Shown one piece after another: positions 22,905 to 31,609 of a stretch of DNA of 64,000 nt; the first letter of the stretch is position 1, and each line of letters begins with the position of its first letter. The translations under genes were made by a program, and so were the position numbers. Where the stretch lies: NCBI RefSeq assembly GCF_030944405.1, contig NZ_CP132339.1, positions 124,001-188,000 of the forward strand, read 5' to 3'. The notes below the pieces were generated by a model that saw only the letters and a list, made by a program, of their open reading frames with translations, had not been told where the DNA came from and ran no database searches. Source of the DNA: Janthinobacterium sp. J1-1. GTDB lineage: Bacteria > Pseudomonadota > Gammaproteobacteria > Burkholderiales > Burkholderiaceae_D.

Positions 22905-24032
22905 ATGATACTCAATGAAGAGCAAAGCATGATCCAGGACGCGCTGCGCAGTTTTTCGCGCGAGCGCCTGGCGCCCAACGCGGCCCGCTGGGACAAGGAA
23001 CACCATTTCCCGAAGGAAGAACTGCAGGAACTGGCGGCACTGGGCGCGTTTGGCGTGGCCGTGCCGGAGGAATTCGGCGGTGCCGGCCTCGACTATGTGT
23101 CGCTGGCGCTGGCGCTGGAAGAAATCGCCGCCGGCGATGGCGGTACCTCGACCATTATCTCGGTCAACAATTGCCCCGTCTGCAGCATCGCCATGATGTA
23201 CGCGAATACCGCGCAGAAAGAGCAATGGCTGCGCCCGCTGGCACAGGGCACCATGCTGGGCGCCTTCTGCCTGACCGAACCGCACACGGGCAGCGACGCC
23301 TCGGCCCTGCGCACCACGGCCACCCGCGATGGCGACGAGTACGTCATCAACGGCACCAAGCAGTTCATTACCAGCGGCAAGCATGCGGACGTGGCCATCG
23401 TGCTGGCCGTCACCGACAAGGCGGCCGGCAAGCGCGGCATCAGCGCCTTCTGGGTACCGACCAGCGCACCCGGCTATATCGTGGCGGGGCTGGAACAGAA
23501 GATGGGCCAGCACTCGTCGGATACGGCACAAATCCTGTTTGACAACTGCCGCATTCCCGCCGCCAACCTGATCGGCGAAGAGGGCCAGGGCTACAAGATC
23601 GCCTTGTCGGGCCTGGAAGGCGGGCGTATCGGCATCGCCTCGCAGGCGGTCGGCATGGCGCGTGCCGCCTATGAGGCGGCCTTGACCTACGCGCGCGAAC
23701 GGGAGAGTTTCGGCAAAGCCATCTTTGAACACCAGGCGGTGCAGTTCCGCCTGGCCGACATGGCGACGCAGATCGAAGCGGCGCGCCAGCTGATACGCCA
23801 CGCGGCGGCCATGAAGGATGCGGGCCTGCCCTGCCTGAAGGAAGCGGCGATGGCGAAACTGTTTGCCTCCGAGATGGCGGAAAAAGTGTGCTCCGACGCC
23901 ATCCAGGTGCATGGCGGCTATGGCTATGTGTCGGATTTCCCGGTCGAGCGCATCTACCGCGATGTGAGGGTGTGCCAGATTTACGAGGGGACCAGCGATA
24001 TCCAGAAGATACTCATCGCAAGAGCCTTGTAA
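22905..24032 (+). CDS. Acyl-CoA dehydrogenase, short-chain type
   Basis: This 375-residue acyl-CoA dehydrogenase has signature 1 FCLTEPHTGSDASALRT and signature 2 QAVQFRLADMATQIEAARQL. The catalytic Glu is near the C-terminus in QIYEGTSDIQKILIARAL, as in short- and branched-chain enzymes. It begins 8 nt after the SDR gene and ends the operon. It could act on butyryl-, isobutyryl- or 2-methylbutyryl-CoA; the sequence does not decide. The liuBCDE genes usual in this context do not follow. Confidence 0.92.
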   Translation: MILNEEQSMIQDALRSFSRERLAPNAARWDKEHHFPKEELQELAALGAFGVAVPEEFGGAGLDYVSLALALEEIAAGDGGTSTIISVNNCPVCSIAMMYANTAQKEQWLRPLAQGTMLGAFCLTEPHTGSDASALRTTATRDGDEYVINGTKQFITSGKHADVAIVLAVTDKAAGKRGISAFWVPTSAPGYIVAGLEQKMGQHSSDTAQILFDNCRIPAANLIGEEGQGYKIALSGLEGGRIGIASQAVGMARAAYEAALTYARERESFGKAIFEHQAVQFRLADMATQIEAARQLIRHAAAMKDAGLPCLKEAAMAKLFASEMAEKVCSDAIQVHGGYGYVSDFPVERIYRDVRVCQIYEGTSDIQKILIARAL

Positions 24033-24184
24033 AGCGCCCGGCAGTAAAAGTTTCAGCGCTTTTAGAAACCGTAGCGAGCAAGCCCGATATCGGATTGAGT
24101 AACGCAGCCGTACATTCGGTACGGCGAGTAACGCCGATTCGAGAGCGGGCGGCGCAGTAGGTTTATAAAGGCGCCATCCGGACG
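24033..24184. other. Hairpin-rich 3' flank of the acyl-CoA dehydrogenase operon
   Basis: There is no coding frame I would support. It contains the palindrome CCGATATCGG (about 24084-24093) and a 7-bp hairpin GCCGTAC (24107-24113) / GTACGGC (24119-24125) with loop ATTCG, not followed by a T-run. Confidence 0.4.
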
Positions 24185-24210
24185 AAAAAAAAGCCCGCTA
24201 GCGCGGGCTT
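24185..24210 (-). terminator. Rho-independent terminator of the candidate small RNA
   Basis: The stem AAGCCCGC (24191-24198) / GCGGGCTT (24203-24210) encloses TAGC. On the minus strand it is followed by six T residues (24190-24185). The plus-strand side has no T-run, so the direction is minus. Confidence 0.8.
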
Positions 24211-24449
24211 CGTTCCAATGTATTACCAATGCTTTAATCGTGTCATGGACGCCAGTGCTATCTGCAAAGTGCCTCCTGATTTTCGGACTCCCATGCTATC
24301 TGCATGGTGACTCCAAGTGTAAAATCGACCAACGTATCCGGAATTACAAAATCCACTCTTTCGTACTAGTCACGCCATCGACATTACACCTGTCGGTCGC
24401 CGTACTGAAACTGGATAGTGAGAGCATCTGCAAGCAAATCTCAACCACT
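24185..24449 (-). ncRNA. Candidate small RNA or small-ORF transcript with tandem 38-nt repeat
   Basis: On the minus strand a promoter (24456-24484), about 265 nt of non-conserved sequence and a strong terminator (24185-24210) form a complete transcription unit. Near its 3' end a segment is duplicated with a 38-nt period: GCAGATAGC occurs at 24303-24295 and at 24265-24257, within a 30-nt block beginning GGAG that matches at 24 positions. Copy 1 folds as CCATGC-AGATA-GCATGG. Each copy also looks like a ribosome-binding site plus start: GGAGTCACCATGCAG opens 15 codons (MQIAWESENQEALCR) and GGAGGCACTTTGCAG opens 14 (MQIALASMTRLKHW). Several GGA motifs are present, so a Csr/Rsm-type decoy RNA is another reading. 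No known RNA family was recognised. Confidence 0.4.
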
Positions 24450-24455
24450 GAAAGC

Positions 24456-24484
24456 ATTATAGCATACGTTTTTGTGCGGCGCAA
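24456..24484 (-). promoter_or_regulatory. Sigma-70-like promoter of the candidate small RNA
   Basis: The -10 box TATAAT lies at 24461-24456 and TTGCGC at 24484-24479, 17 nt apart. The same TTGCGC-N17 arrangement occurs in the second rRNA promoter of this window. It begins 14 nt past the stop codon of the upstream YihY-type gene. Confidence 0.55.
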
Positions 24485-24497
24485 CAACCTTTTTAAA

Positions 24498-25394
24498 TCA
24501 AGTCCTTAGCTCCAGCGGCTTGTCTTCTTCGCCACCGCGCGCCACCCGCTCGTACTCGGAAATCACCTGTGCCCCCAGCAGCAGCAGGGTGGCGCCGATT
24601 TCCAGGCTGAACATGACGACAATCGCCGTCGTCATCGAACCGTAGACAATATTGACCTGTGACAATGTGGAAAAATACCAGACCAGCACATGGCGTGCGA
24701 TTTCCCACAGCAGCGCCGCCGTCACGCCGCCCATCAGTGCATGCGTAAACGACAGCCGGCCCACCGGCATCACCAGGTAAATTGAACTGAGCACCAGGAT
24801 CTCGCCCGTCAGCCCCAGCAAATACAGCAGCGCGCCGGACAAGCCTTCCAGCCCCCAGTCCCGGCGCAGGAAGCGCACGCTTTCGTCGCCCATCACCTGC
24901 AAGCCACCCGCCACCAGCGTGATCAGCAGTATACCCACGCCCAGGCACAGGATGTAGCAATACGGCAGCACGGCGGAAATCAGGAAATGGCGGCGGCGTA
25001 TCGCCACGCGATGGTTGAAGATCACGCTCATGGCGTTTTCCAGCACGGTAAACGCCAGCGAGCTGAAAAACAGCATGGTCAGCAACAATAGCCAGCCGAT
25101 CACGCTGCGGTTATCGAGAAAATGCGCGACCTCCGTCACGATGGCCTTCGATTGTCCCGGCACCAGCCATTCCAGGTAATGGCCTATGGTGCGCAGCAAT
25201 TCTTCCTGCGCGATCACGTGCGACAGGGCCACCACCACCAGCATCAGGAGCGGCACGATGGACAGCAGCGAATAATAGGCGACGGCGCCGGCCAGCAGCA
25301 GGCCCTGGTTGGCGCGAAAGCCTTTCAACACCTGCAGCACGAAGCGCAAGGGATGGCTGAGAATATACGCGCTGGCGTGGCGGTTGATGATCAT
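24498..25394 (-). CDS. YihY/UPF0761 family inner-membrane protein
   Basis: This 298-residue integral membrane protein from ATG 25394 (MIINRHASAYILSHPLRFVL) has AGGTG about 8 nt upstream; upstream starts at 25424 and 25466 exist but are less convincing. Family features are NQGLLLAGAVAYYSLLSIVP near the N-terminus, SLAFTVLENAMSVIFNHR and the C-terminal NIVYGSMTTAIVVMFSLEIG. About six membrane segments are visible. The old label 'BrkB/ribonuclease BN' is not supported for this family; its function is unknown. Confidence 0.9.
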   Translation of the reverse strand: MIINRHASAYILSHPLRFVLQVLKGFRANQGLLLAGAVAYYSLLSIVPLLMLVVVALSHVIAQEELLRTIGHYLEWLVPGQSKAIVTEVAHFLDNRSVIGWLLLLTMLFFSSLAFTVLENAMSVIFNHRVAIRRRHFLISAVLPYCYILCLGVGILLITLVAGGLQVMGDESVRFLRRDWGLEGLSGALLYLLGLTGEILVLSSIYLVMPVGRLSFTHALMGGVTAALLWEIARHVLVWYFSTLSQVNIVYGSMTTAIVVMFSLEIGATLLLLGAQVISEYERVARGGEEDKPLELRT

Positions 25395-25490
25395 GAACGG
25401 TACACCTGGTGAATGAAACGGCATGGCCTTGTGCCATGCCGCCCATGCACCATAGCATACGGACAATTCACGCCCACCGCTGTACGCAAG

Positions 25491-26567
25491 CTAACTGACG
25501 GCCGCTTCCAGCAAGGTCACCGTCTGGCGCTGCGCGTCCAGGGTGGCCATTATGCCCATCGGCAAGGTGAACTGGTCGCGGATATGGCCGAAGGAATAGC
25601 CGGCCACGGCCGGCACCGTCAAGGGCTGCAGATGCTGGTCCAGCGTCTGGTCCAGGCTCAGGGCGATATCGCCCTCGTCCGCCTCGCAATGCATGAACAC
25701 GCCCAGCATCAGCGCCGCCGCGGTCGACAAGTTGCCGGCGAGATCGAGCTGGTACAGCATGCGGTCGACCCGGTACGGCGCTTCGTTGATTTCTTCCAAA
25801 AACAAGATGCGGTCGTGAAACTCGGCCGCATACGGCGTGCCGGCCAGCGCGCTGACCATGCACAGGTTGCCGCCGGTCAGCCTTCCCGTCGCCTGGCCGT
25901 CATGCACGGTGCGGATCGTGAAGTTGGCGTGGGTTTGCGCGCGGCGGTGGTTTTCCAGCGCCATCGGGATCGTGTACTGCTCCTGCGGCTGCATCAGCAC
26001 ATTTTTCAGATGCGTCACCGTGTACTCGGAAAACGTCGAGGAAGCGACGGGGCCATGGAACGTCACCAGGCCCGTGTGGCGATGAATCGCCAGGTGCAGC
26101 GCCGTGATGTCGGAGTAGCCGATCAGTATTTTCGGATTGGCGCAGATCAGCTTGTAATCGATCAGCGCCAGCAGCGAGATGCAGCCCGAGCCGCCGCGTA
26201 TCGCCCACACGGCTTTCACTTGCGGATCGCGGAAGGCCGCGTGCAAGTCGTCGAGCCGCTGCTGCACCGTACCGGCATAGTTGCCATGCACGGCACGGAT
26301 ATTGGTGCCGAGGGTGACGCGCAGGCCCAGCGATTCGAGATTGCCCACGGCCTTGGCGATGGCGTCGTCGTCCGTAAAGCCGGCGGGGGCGATGATGGCG
26401 ACCAAGTCGCCCTGGCGCAGGCGCGCCGGTTTGATCAGGGGGTGTGCTTGCATGCGTGCTCCTTTTGGCTGCGCGGCAGCGGCCAGGGCCGGTGCGCCGG
26501 CCGCGCCGACGGCGGCGGCCAGCATGCCGCCAAACTGGCGCCGGCTAAAACTGCGGTGACTGCTCAT
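25491..26567 (-). CDS. LD-carboxypeptidase (S66 family), Tat-exported
   Basis: This 358-residue peptidase of the MccF/LdcA family removes the terminal D-Ala from murein tetrapeptides. The catalytic triad fits S152 (GYSDIT), E258 (LFLEEINE) and H329 (SFGHIRDQF). The N-terminus from ATG 26567 contains SRRQFGGMLAAAVGAAG, a twin-arginine signal, so this copy is probably periplasmic, unlike the cytoplasmic recycling enzyme LdcA. AAGGG lies upstream of the start. It follows a TonB receptor gene, with a terminator hairpin in the 70-nt gap, so it may be expressed by partial read-through. Confidence 0.88.
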   Translation of the reverse strand: MSSHRSFSRRQFGGMLAAAVGAAGAPALAAAAQPKGARMQAHPLIKPARLRQGDLVAIIAPAGFTDDDAIAKAVGNLESLGLRVTLGTNIRAVHGNYAGTVQQRLDDLHAAFRDPQVKAVWAIRGGSGCISLLALIDYKLICANPKILIGYSDITALHLAIHRHTGLVTFHGPVASSTFSEYTVTHLKNVLMQPQEQYTIPMALENHRRAQTHANFTIRTVHDGQATGRLTGGNLCMVSALAGTPYAAEFHDRILFLEEINEAPYRVDRMLYQLDLAGNLSTAAALMLGVFMHCEADEGDIALSLDQTLDQHLQPLTVPAVAGYSFGHIRDQFTLPMGIMATLDAQRQTVTLLEAAVS

Positions 26568-26582
26568 GCGGCCCTTTCTGGA

Positions 26583-26611
26583 AAAGAAAACGGCGGCGCC
26601 AGGCGCCGCCG
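26583..26611 (-). terminator. Terminator/attenuator between the TonB receptor and LD-carboxypeptidase genes
   Basis: CGGCGGCGCC (26591-26600) pairs with GGCGCCGCCG (26602-26611). On the minus strand it is followed by TTTTCTTTTC. It sits 16 nt before the LD-carboxypeptidase start codon, overlapping its leader. Confidence 0.75.
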
Positions 26612-26637
26612 CTGCGAACATGTTCCGCCAGCGCGGA

Positions 26638-29391
26638 TTACATGAACTTGTATTTCACCTGGAACGACAGGGCGCGGCCACGCGGATCGGCCACCCGTGG
26701 ATCCCAGCCGGCGCCGACCACATCGTCGACGTTGTGCGCGGTGAACGGCGGGTCCTTGTCGAACAGGTTCTGGATACCAACCGTCAGGGTGGTGTTCTTG
26801 AAGCCCGTGTAGGTGCCCGACAGGGTGTAGGTAGTATAGCTGCCGACCTTCGGATTGAAGCCCACCGGATACGGCAGCGCGCCGCCGTTCGGTACCTGGT
26901 CCTTGTAGCCGGTGCTGTATTTTTGCGTCAGCAAGCCGCTCCAGTCGCCGCGCGCCAGCGAGAACGAGGCGTTGTGCTTCCAGCGCAAGTACAGGTCGCG
27001 CGTGTAGAAATTGCCCACGTACTCCTTGTATGGCTGGCCGGCGATCTCGGCAAACTTGAAGCTCTGGGTCCAGGTGCCATCGAGCGCCGCATTCCATTTG
27101 AAGCCGTTGGTGCTGCCTTCGCCACGCAAACTCAGGTCGGCGCCGCGCGTGCGCGAACCGGCCGCATTGATCCAGCCGGCCTGGATATAGTTGATGGTGT
27201 CGTCCGCGTTGCGGATGATGTACTGCGGCAGCAGGGCGGCATTGTTCAGCACGATGGTAGCCGAGCGGTTCAGGATGCGGTCCTTGGAATTGATGGCCCA
27301 GTAGTCGAGCGAGGCGGAATATCCCTTGACCGGTTCGATCACCATGCCCACGCTGCCTTGCTTCGAGGTTTCCGGTTTCAGTGTGGTATTGCCGCCCGAG
27401 AAATAATTCAGGCGTGCCGGTGCGCAGAAAGCCGGGTCGCCAGGATGGCGCGCGCAACCGAGCGTATCGATTACGCCGCTCGACAATTCCTGGAACAGCT
27501 GGCCCGAATACAGCTGGGTAAAGCTGGGTGCCAGGAAACCCTTGTTGGCCGAACCACGGAACAGCAGCCAGGAAGCCGGCTGGTAGCGGAACGACACTTT
27601 CGGATTGGTCGACGCGCCCACCAGGCTGTAGTCATCGCGGCGCAAGGCCAGCTGCATTTCCAGGTCCTTGATGATCGGCACCAGCAACTCGGCATACACG
27701 GCCTTGACGTTGCGGCTGGCTTTTTCCAGCGCCGCATTGCCCGGCGACAGGTAGACCAGCGTCGCGTCGATATCCTGGCCAAACGCATAGCTTTCGCGGC
27801 GCAAGTCAAAACCGACGGCGGCCGACATGGCGCCGGCCGGCAGTTGCAGCAGTTCGCCCGACACCGAGCCATCGATGGCGGTCAGCGTCGTCTTGCCGTG
27901 TTGAAAATCGCCACGGAACTTGGTCGACTCGATCAGATCCCTGGCGGCCTGGCTCTGGCTTTGTCCGGCACCCACCCACGGGTTGATCACGCCGCTGGCC
28001 AGCGCCGGGAACAGCTGCGCCGTGTACGAATAACCATCGGTCAGCTTGGTGTTGGTCTTGCTTTGCGCATGCGACACGCCCGCCTTGTAGTCCCACTTGC
28101 CGACCGTCCCTTCGAAGCCGACCAGCAAGCGCAGGTTGTCGGTGGTATTTTCCTGGGTGCGGTTGCCGAAATCGTTGGCGCGCCACTTGTAGGCGATCGG
28201 CTTGGTGCGGTCAAAGGTCGAGATATATGCCGACAGGTCCTGGTAATACGCGCCACCCACCGGATACAGGCCGCCGTTGGCCGCCGTGGTCTGAATCTGC
28301 ATCGGCGTGAATTCCGCCGTGGCCTTGGTGCGCGAACCGAGCAGCTCGACGAACATGGTATGGTCCTGCGCCAGCTTGAAGGTGCCGCGGCTGAGCAAAT
28401 TGGCGCGCTCGACCGGGAAGGAGATCACATAGTCGCCGCCATAGTCATAGGCGCAGGAATAGGTGGTGCGCAGCGGCGAGGTCACTTTCGACCACAGCGC
28501 CGTCTGGTATTGCGACATGCCGGCCACCGTATCGCACTTGCCCGTGAAACTGAGCGGATTGGCTTGCAGGTATTGATTGGTGCTGCCGGGAACCGTAAAC
28601 GCGGTACCCAGGGCCGTGCCGGCACCGGTCATCTGGTTGGCGAACGGCGTGCCGGTGGTATCGGGCGACAGGCCGCGGCCCGGCTGGAAACCGTTGGCAA
28701 AACTGCGCTGGTTCGAGCTGAGCTTGTCGTTATTGTCGACCGTCAGGCTCATCATGACGTTGTAGCCGTCTTCTTCCAGGTTGCCATGGCCAGCCAGCAA
28801 GGACGCGCGGCGGTTCATGCCGCCGCCCGCTTCGGTGGAATTGGTGGTGGCCGACGCTTCCACGCCGTTGTAATTGGTTTTCAGAATGAAGTTGATCACG
28901 CCGCCGATGGCGTCGGTACCGTAGATGGCCGACGCGCCGTCTTTCAAAATTTCCACGCGCGAAATGGCGCCCATCGGAATCGAGTTCAGGTCGACCGCCT
29001 TGCCGCTGGCGCCGTGGGTGGCGATGCGGCGGCCGTTCAACAGCACCAGGGTGCTGTTCGGCCCCAGGCCGCGCAGCGAAGCGAACGAGGCGCCGCCACT
29101 GACCCGGTCGGCATCGGCGCCAAATACGTTATTGCCGGACGTCATATTGTCCGCGCCGGTGCCGTTCGAGGAGATCGTCGACAGCAATTGCTCGGCGCTG
29201 GTAATGCCCTGCTTTTCGATCTGGTCGTAGGTGATCACCTGCACCGGCAGCGCGCCTTCCTTGGCGATGCGCTTGATGCTGCTGCCCGTCACTTCGACCC
29301 GTTGTATCGCCTGCTGCGCCGCTTCTTGCGCAACGGCCGTGCCAGCCACCCCTATCAATGCCATCAACTGCGCTAGCTTCTTCAATTTCAC
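26638..29391 (-). CDS. TonB-dependent outer-membrane receptor
   Basis: A 917-residue receptor starting at GTG 29391, chosen because AAGGAG lies 7 nt upstream and MKLKKLAQLMALIGVAGTAV forms a good signal peptide. The TonB box region (RVEVTGSSIKR) and the plug (about 45-170: LNGRRIATHGASG, RVEILKDGASAIYGTDAIGG) precede a large barrel ending in LSFQVKYKFM, with the C-terminal aromatic expected for BAM insertion. The subtype resembles large receptors found beside peptidases and carbohydrate genes rather than classical siderophore receptors. The neighbouring peptide-binding protein and LD-carboxypeptidase suggest import of peptides or muropeptides, but this is inference. Confidence 0.9.
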   Translation of the reverse strand: MKLKKLAQLMALIGVAGTAVAQEAAQQAIQRVEVTGSSIKRIAKEGALPVQVITYDQIEKQGITSAEQLLSTISSNGTGADNMTSGNNVFGADADRVSGGASFASLRGLGPNSTLVLLNGRRIATHGASGKAVDLNSIPMGAISRVEILKDGASAIYGTDAIGGVINFILKTNYNGVEASATTNSTEAGGGMNRRASLLAGHGNLEEDGYNVMMSLTVDNNDKLSSNQRSFANGFQPGRGLSPDTTGTPFANQMTGAGTALGTAFTVPGSTNQYLQANPLSFTGKCDTVAGMSQYQTALWSKVTSPLRTTYSCAYDYGGDYVISFPVERANLLSRGTFKLAQDHTMFVELLGSRTKATAEFTPMQIQTTAANGGLYPVGGAYYQDLSAYISTFDRTKPIAYKWRANDFGNRTQENTTDNLRLLVGFEGTVGKWDYKAGVSHAQSKTNTKLTDGYSYTAQLFPALASGVINPWVGAGQSQSQAARDLIESTKFRGDFQHGKTTLTAIDGSVSGELLQLPAGAMSAAVGFDLRRESYAFGQDIDATLVYLSPGNAALEKASRNVKAVYAELLVPIIKDLEMQLALRRDDYSLVGASTNPKVSFRYQPASWLLFRGSANKGFLAPSFTQLYSGQLFQELSSGVIDTLGCARHPGDPAFCAPARLNYFSGGNTTLKPETSKQGSVGMVIEPVKGYSASLDYWAINSKDRILNRSATIVLNNAALLPQYIIRNADDTINYIQAGWINAAGSRTRGADLSLRGEGSTNGFKWNAALDGTWTQSFKFAEIAGQPYKEYVGNFYTRDLYLRWKHNASFSLARGDWSGLLTQKYSTGYKDQVPNGGALPYPVGFNPKVGSYTTYTLSGTYTGFKNTTLTVGIQNLFDKDPPFTAHNVDDVVGAGWDPRVADPRGRALSFQVKYKFM

Positions 29392-29608
29392 GGGCCTTCT
29401 CCTTATTGGGCAATCGATACTTGAATTCTTCAAGTCAGGTTGTTAGTCACATCGCTGCATCTGTCTCGCAGTACATTTTCTTATGATGTTTGCGCATGAC
29501 TTTATTTGTTTTCATTTTCAGAGTAGCGCGTTGCTTCCGCCGCCAGCTAATGAAAAATGCTTTCCTAACCATAACTTTTTGGAATGAATGCCCTTTTTCA
29601 GCGCCGGC

Positions 29609-31414
29609 CTACTTTGCCGTGGGGCGGCCCCGTGCCATATCGACGTCCAGATAGCGCCAGGAGGTGAATTCCACGGGATGGCGCCTGTAGTTTTTTAGCC
29701 ACGCTTGCTGCAGGTCGGCCGAGATAGGATGGGTCAGCAGCACCCATGGCGTATACGCATGGATCAGCTGAGACATGTCGAAGTACAGGCTGCGCCGGCG
29801 TGGCGAATCGGACAGCAGGCGCGCCTCCTCATAGCGTTTATTGTAATCGGGCAAGTTAAAGCGGGCGTAGTTGGCTCTGCCACTGTTGGGGCCGTACAAC
29901 AATTGCATAAAGTTATCACCATCGGGGAAGTCCGCGATCCAGTTGGTCTCGAACATCTGCACCTTGCCCAGGCGCGAGGCCTTGATGATTTCGGTCTTCT
30001 TGTCGCTCTTGAATTCCACGCGCAGGCCGATCGCATTGAGGTTGCGGCGCCATAATTCGTCGCGCAGCCGCCCCACCGTGCTCGGCTCCGTATGCATGGT
30101 GAGGGTCAAAGGAGTGCCATCGGGCTGCTGGCGAAAGCCACTGGCTCCCAGCTTGTAGCCGTAACGGTCCAGCAGCGCGCGCGCCAGCACCGGATCGTAT
30201 GACACGGGACTGCGGTATGCCTTGTCGTAGCCCAGCACATTCGGTGGCAACGGCGACTGCGCCGGCAGGGCCAGGCCCTTTTTCAGCAAGGCGATATCCT
30301 CGCGGCTGTTGTAGCTGAGGGCAATCGCGCGCCGCAGCGCCAAGCGTGCCTTGCTGTAGCCGCCCAGCACCGGGTCGTCCATATTCATCCACATGTAATA
30401 GGTCTGCAGCACGGGGAAACGCTCCAGGGTGATGCCTTTCGCCGCCAAGTCCTGCTTCAGGCCACCGTTGGCCAGCACCATGTCGGTCAGCGACTCGGGC
30501 ACCTGCTCCAGGTAATCGAACTCGCCTTTCAGGAAGCCCAGCATGCGCGACTGGTATTCCTCGACGATGCGCACTTCGATGCGCTCGACCAGCGGCAGTT
30601 TCTTTCCTTCCAGCGATCTGGCAATTGTCTGGTCGGCCGGTGGCAGCGCGGCCAGTGCCGCCGCGTCCACATGAAACACGGTGGAGCGGAAATTCGGATT
30701 GGCCTGCAGCACGATCTTGTCGCTGCGTTTCCATTCCGTGATCATGAATGGCCCCGTGCCGACCGGATGGTTGCCGATCTGGCCTGGCGCCTTGTACGCT
30801 TCGGCCACTTCGCGCGCCACCACGCCGGTGGCCGGCATGGCCAGGTAAAACAGGAAGTTCGGATCGATGCTGTTCAGGCGGATGCGCAGCGTATATTTGT
30901 CCAGCGCCTGCAGGCCCGCGATCGGCCTGTCGTAGCTGAAGTTGCTCTTCAGGGCAGCATCGCCCACCAATTTATCTTCCAGCAAAAACAGCCAGGGCGA
31001 TTTCAGCGCGGGATCGTACAAGCGCGTCAGGCTGTACACATAATCTTGCGCCGTCACTTCGCGCGGCTTGCCCTTGAAGGCCGGATCGGGCGTAAAGAAG
31101 ACGCCGGGCTGGAGCTGGAAAATATAGGTCAGTCCGCCATCCTCGACCTTCGGCAGGCCGCGCGCCGTATTGCCCTGCAGCTTGACCGGACGCGCCAGGT
31201 AGTCGTAGCGCAGCAGCGGGTCGAACACGTTTTCCATCAGGTTCAGACTGGCCAGGTCGGAGGCGACAGCCGGGTCCAGACCCGTCTCGCTGGTGCTCAG
31301 GAACAGGTGCAGGGTCTTGCCGGCGCGCGCCTCAGGCGCGGCATGGCTGGCAGTTGCAAACAAGGTCAGCAAGGCCAGGCCGGCGGCGCAGGCGGTTTTA
31401 CGCAAAAACATCAT
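29609..31414 (-). CDS. Extracellular solute-binding protein, family 5 (peptide type), orphan
   Basis: This 601-residue periplasmic binding protein of the OppA/DppA superfamily (SBP_bac_5) has signal peptide MMFLRKTACAAGLALLTLFA ending near SHAAP. Family segments are GLTYIFQLQPGVFFTPDPAF, VGTGPFMITEWKRSDKIVLQ and FNLPDYNKRYEEARLL. No permease or ATPase gene is adjacent, so it must use a transporter encoded elsewhere or act as a receptor. The start at 31414 or 31411 (tandem ATG) is uncertain by one codon. It lies 217 nt upstream of the TonB receptor on the same strand and is divergent from the SpmAB gene. Confidence 0.88.
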   Translation of the reverse strand: MMFLRKTACAAGLALLTLFATASHAAPEARAGKTLHLFLSTSETGLDPAVASDLASLNLMENVFDPLLRYDYLARPVKLQGNTARGLPKVEDGGLTYIFQLQPGVFFTPDPAFKGKPREVTAQDYVYSLTRLYDPALKSPWLFLLEDKLVGDAALKSNFSYDRPIAGLQALDKYTLRIRLNSIDPNFLFYLAMPATGVVAREVAEAYKAPGQIGNHPVGTGPFMITEWKRSDKIVLQANPNFRSTVFHVDAAALAALPPADQTIARSLEGKKLPLVERIEVRIVEEYQSRMLGFLKGEFDYLEQVPESLTDMVLANGGLKQDLAAKGITLERFPVLQTYYMWMNMDDPVLGGYSKARLALRRAIALSYNSREDIALLKKGLALPAQSPLPPNVLGYDKAYRSPVSYDPVLARALLDRYGYKLGASGFRQQPDGTPLTLTMHTEPSTVGRLRDELWRRNLNAIGLRVEFKSDKKTEIIKASRLGKVQMFETNWIADFPDGDNFMQLLYGPNSGRANYARFNLPDYNKRYEEARLLSDSPRRRSLYFDMSQLIHAYTPWVLLTHPISADLQQAWLKNYRRHPVEFTSWRYLDVDMARGRPTAK

Positions 31415-31609
31415 CAATGATCCAGTACAGGTGAAAGCAGGCATCAGCCAGCGTACGCGGGCGGGCGACGGGATGCCAATGAAAACAGGCTGCCAGCTTA
31501 TAACTTTTTGGCATGCGGCTGCTGCATTCTTTCATCAACGCGCCGCACGCTGCCTCTATACTTTGCTTGCAGGTATTTTCCTCGTCTCGAAAACAAACAT
31601 TGATCACCT

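Noticed and set aside
24240..24509. An 89-codon plus-strand frame across the candidate small RNA
   Set aside because: It has no Shine-Dalgarno, no recognisable domain and runs into the end of the YihY-type gene; promoter and terminator signals point to the minus strand.
26566..29376. A 936-codon open frame opposite the TonB receptor
   Set aside because: Antisense shadow with biased composition; the TonB receptor frame has a signal peptide, plug and barrel end.
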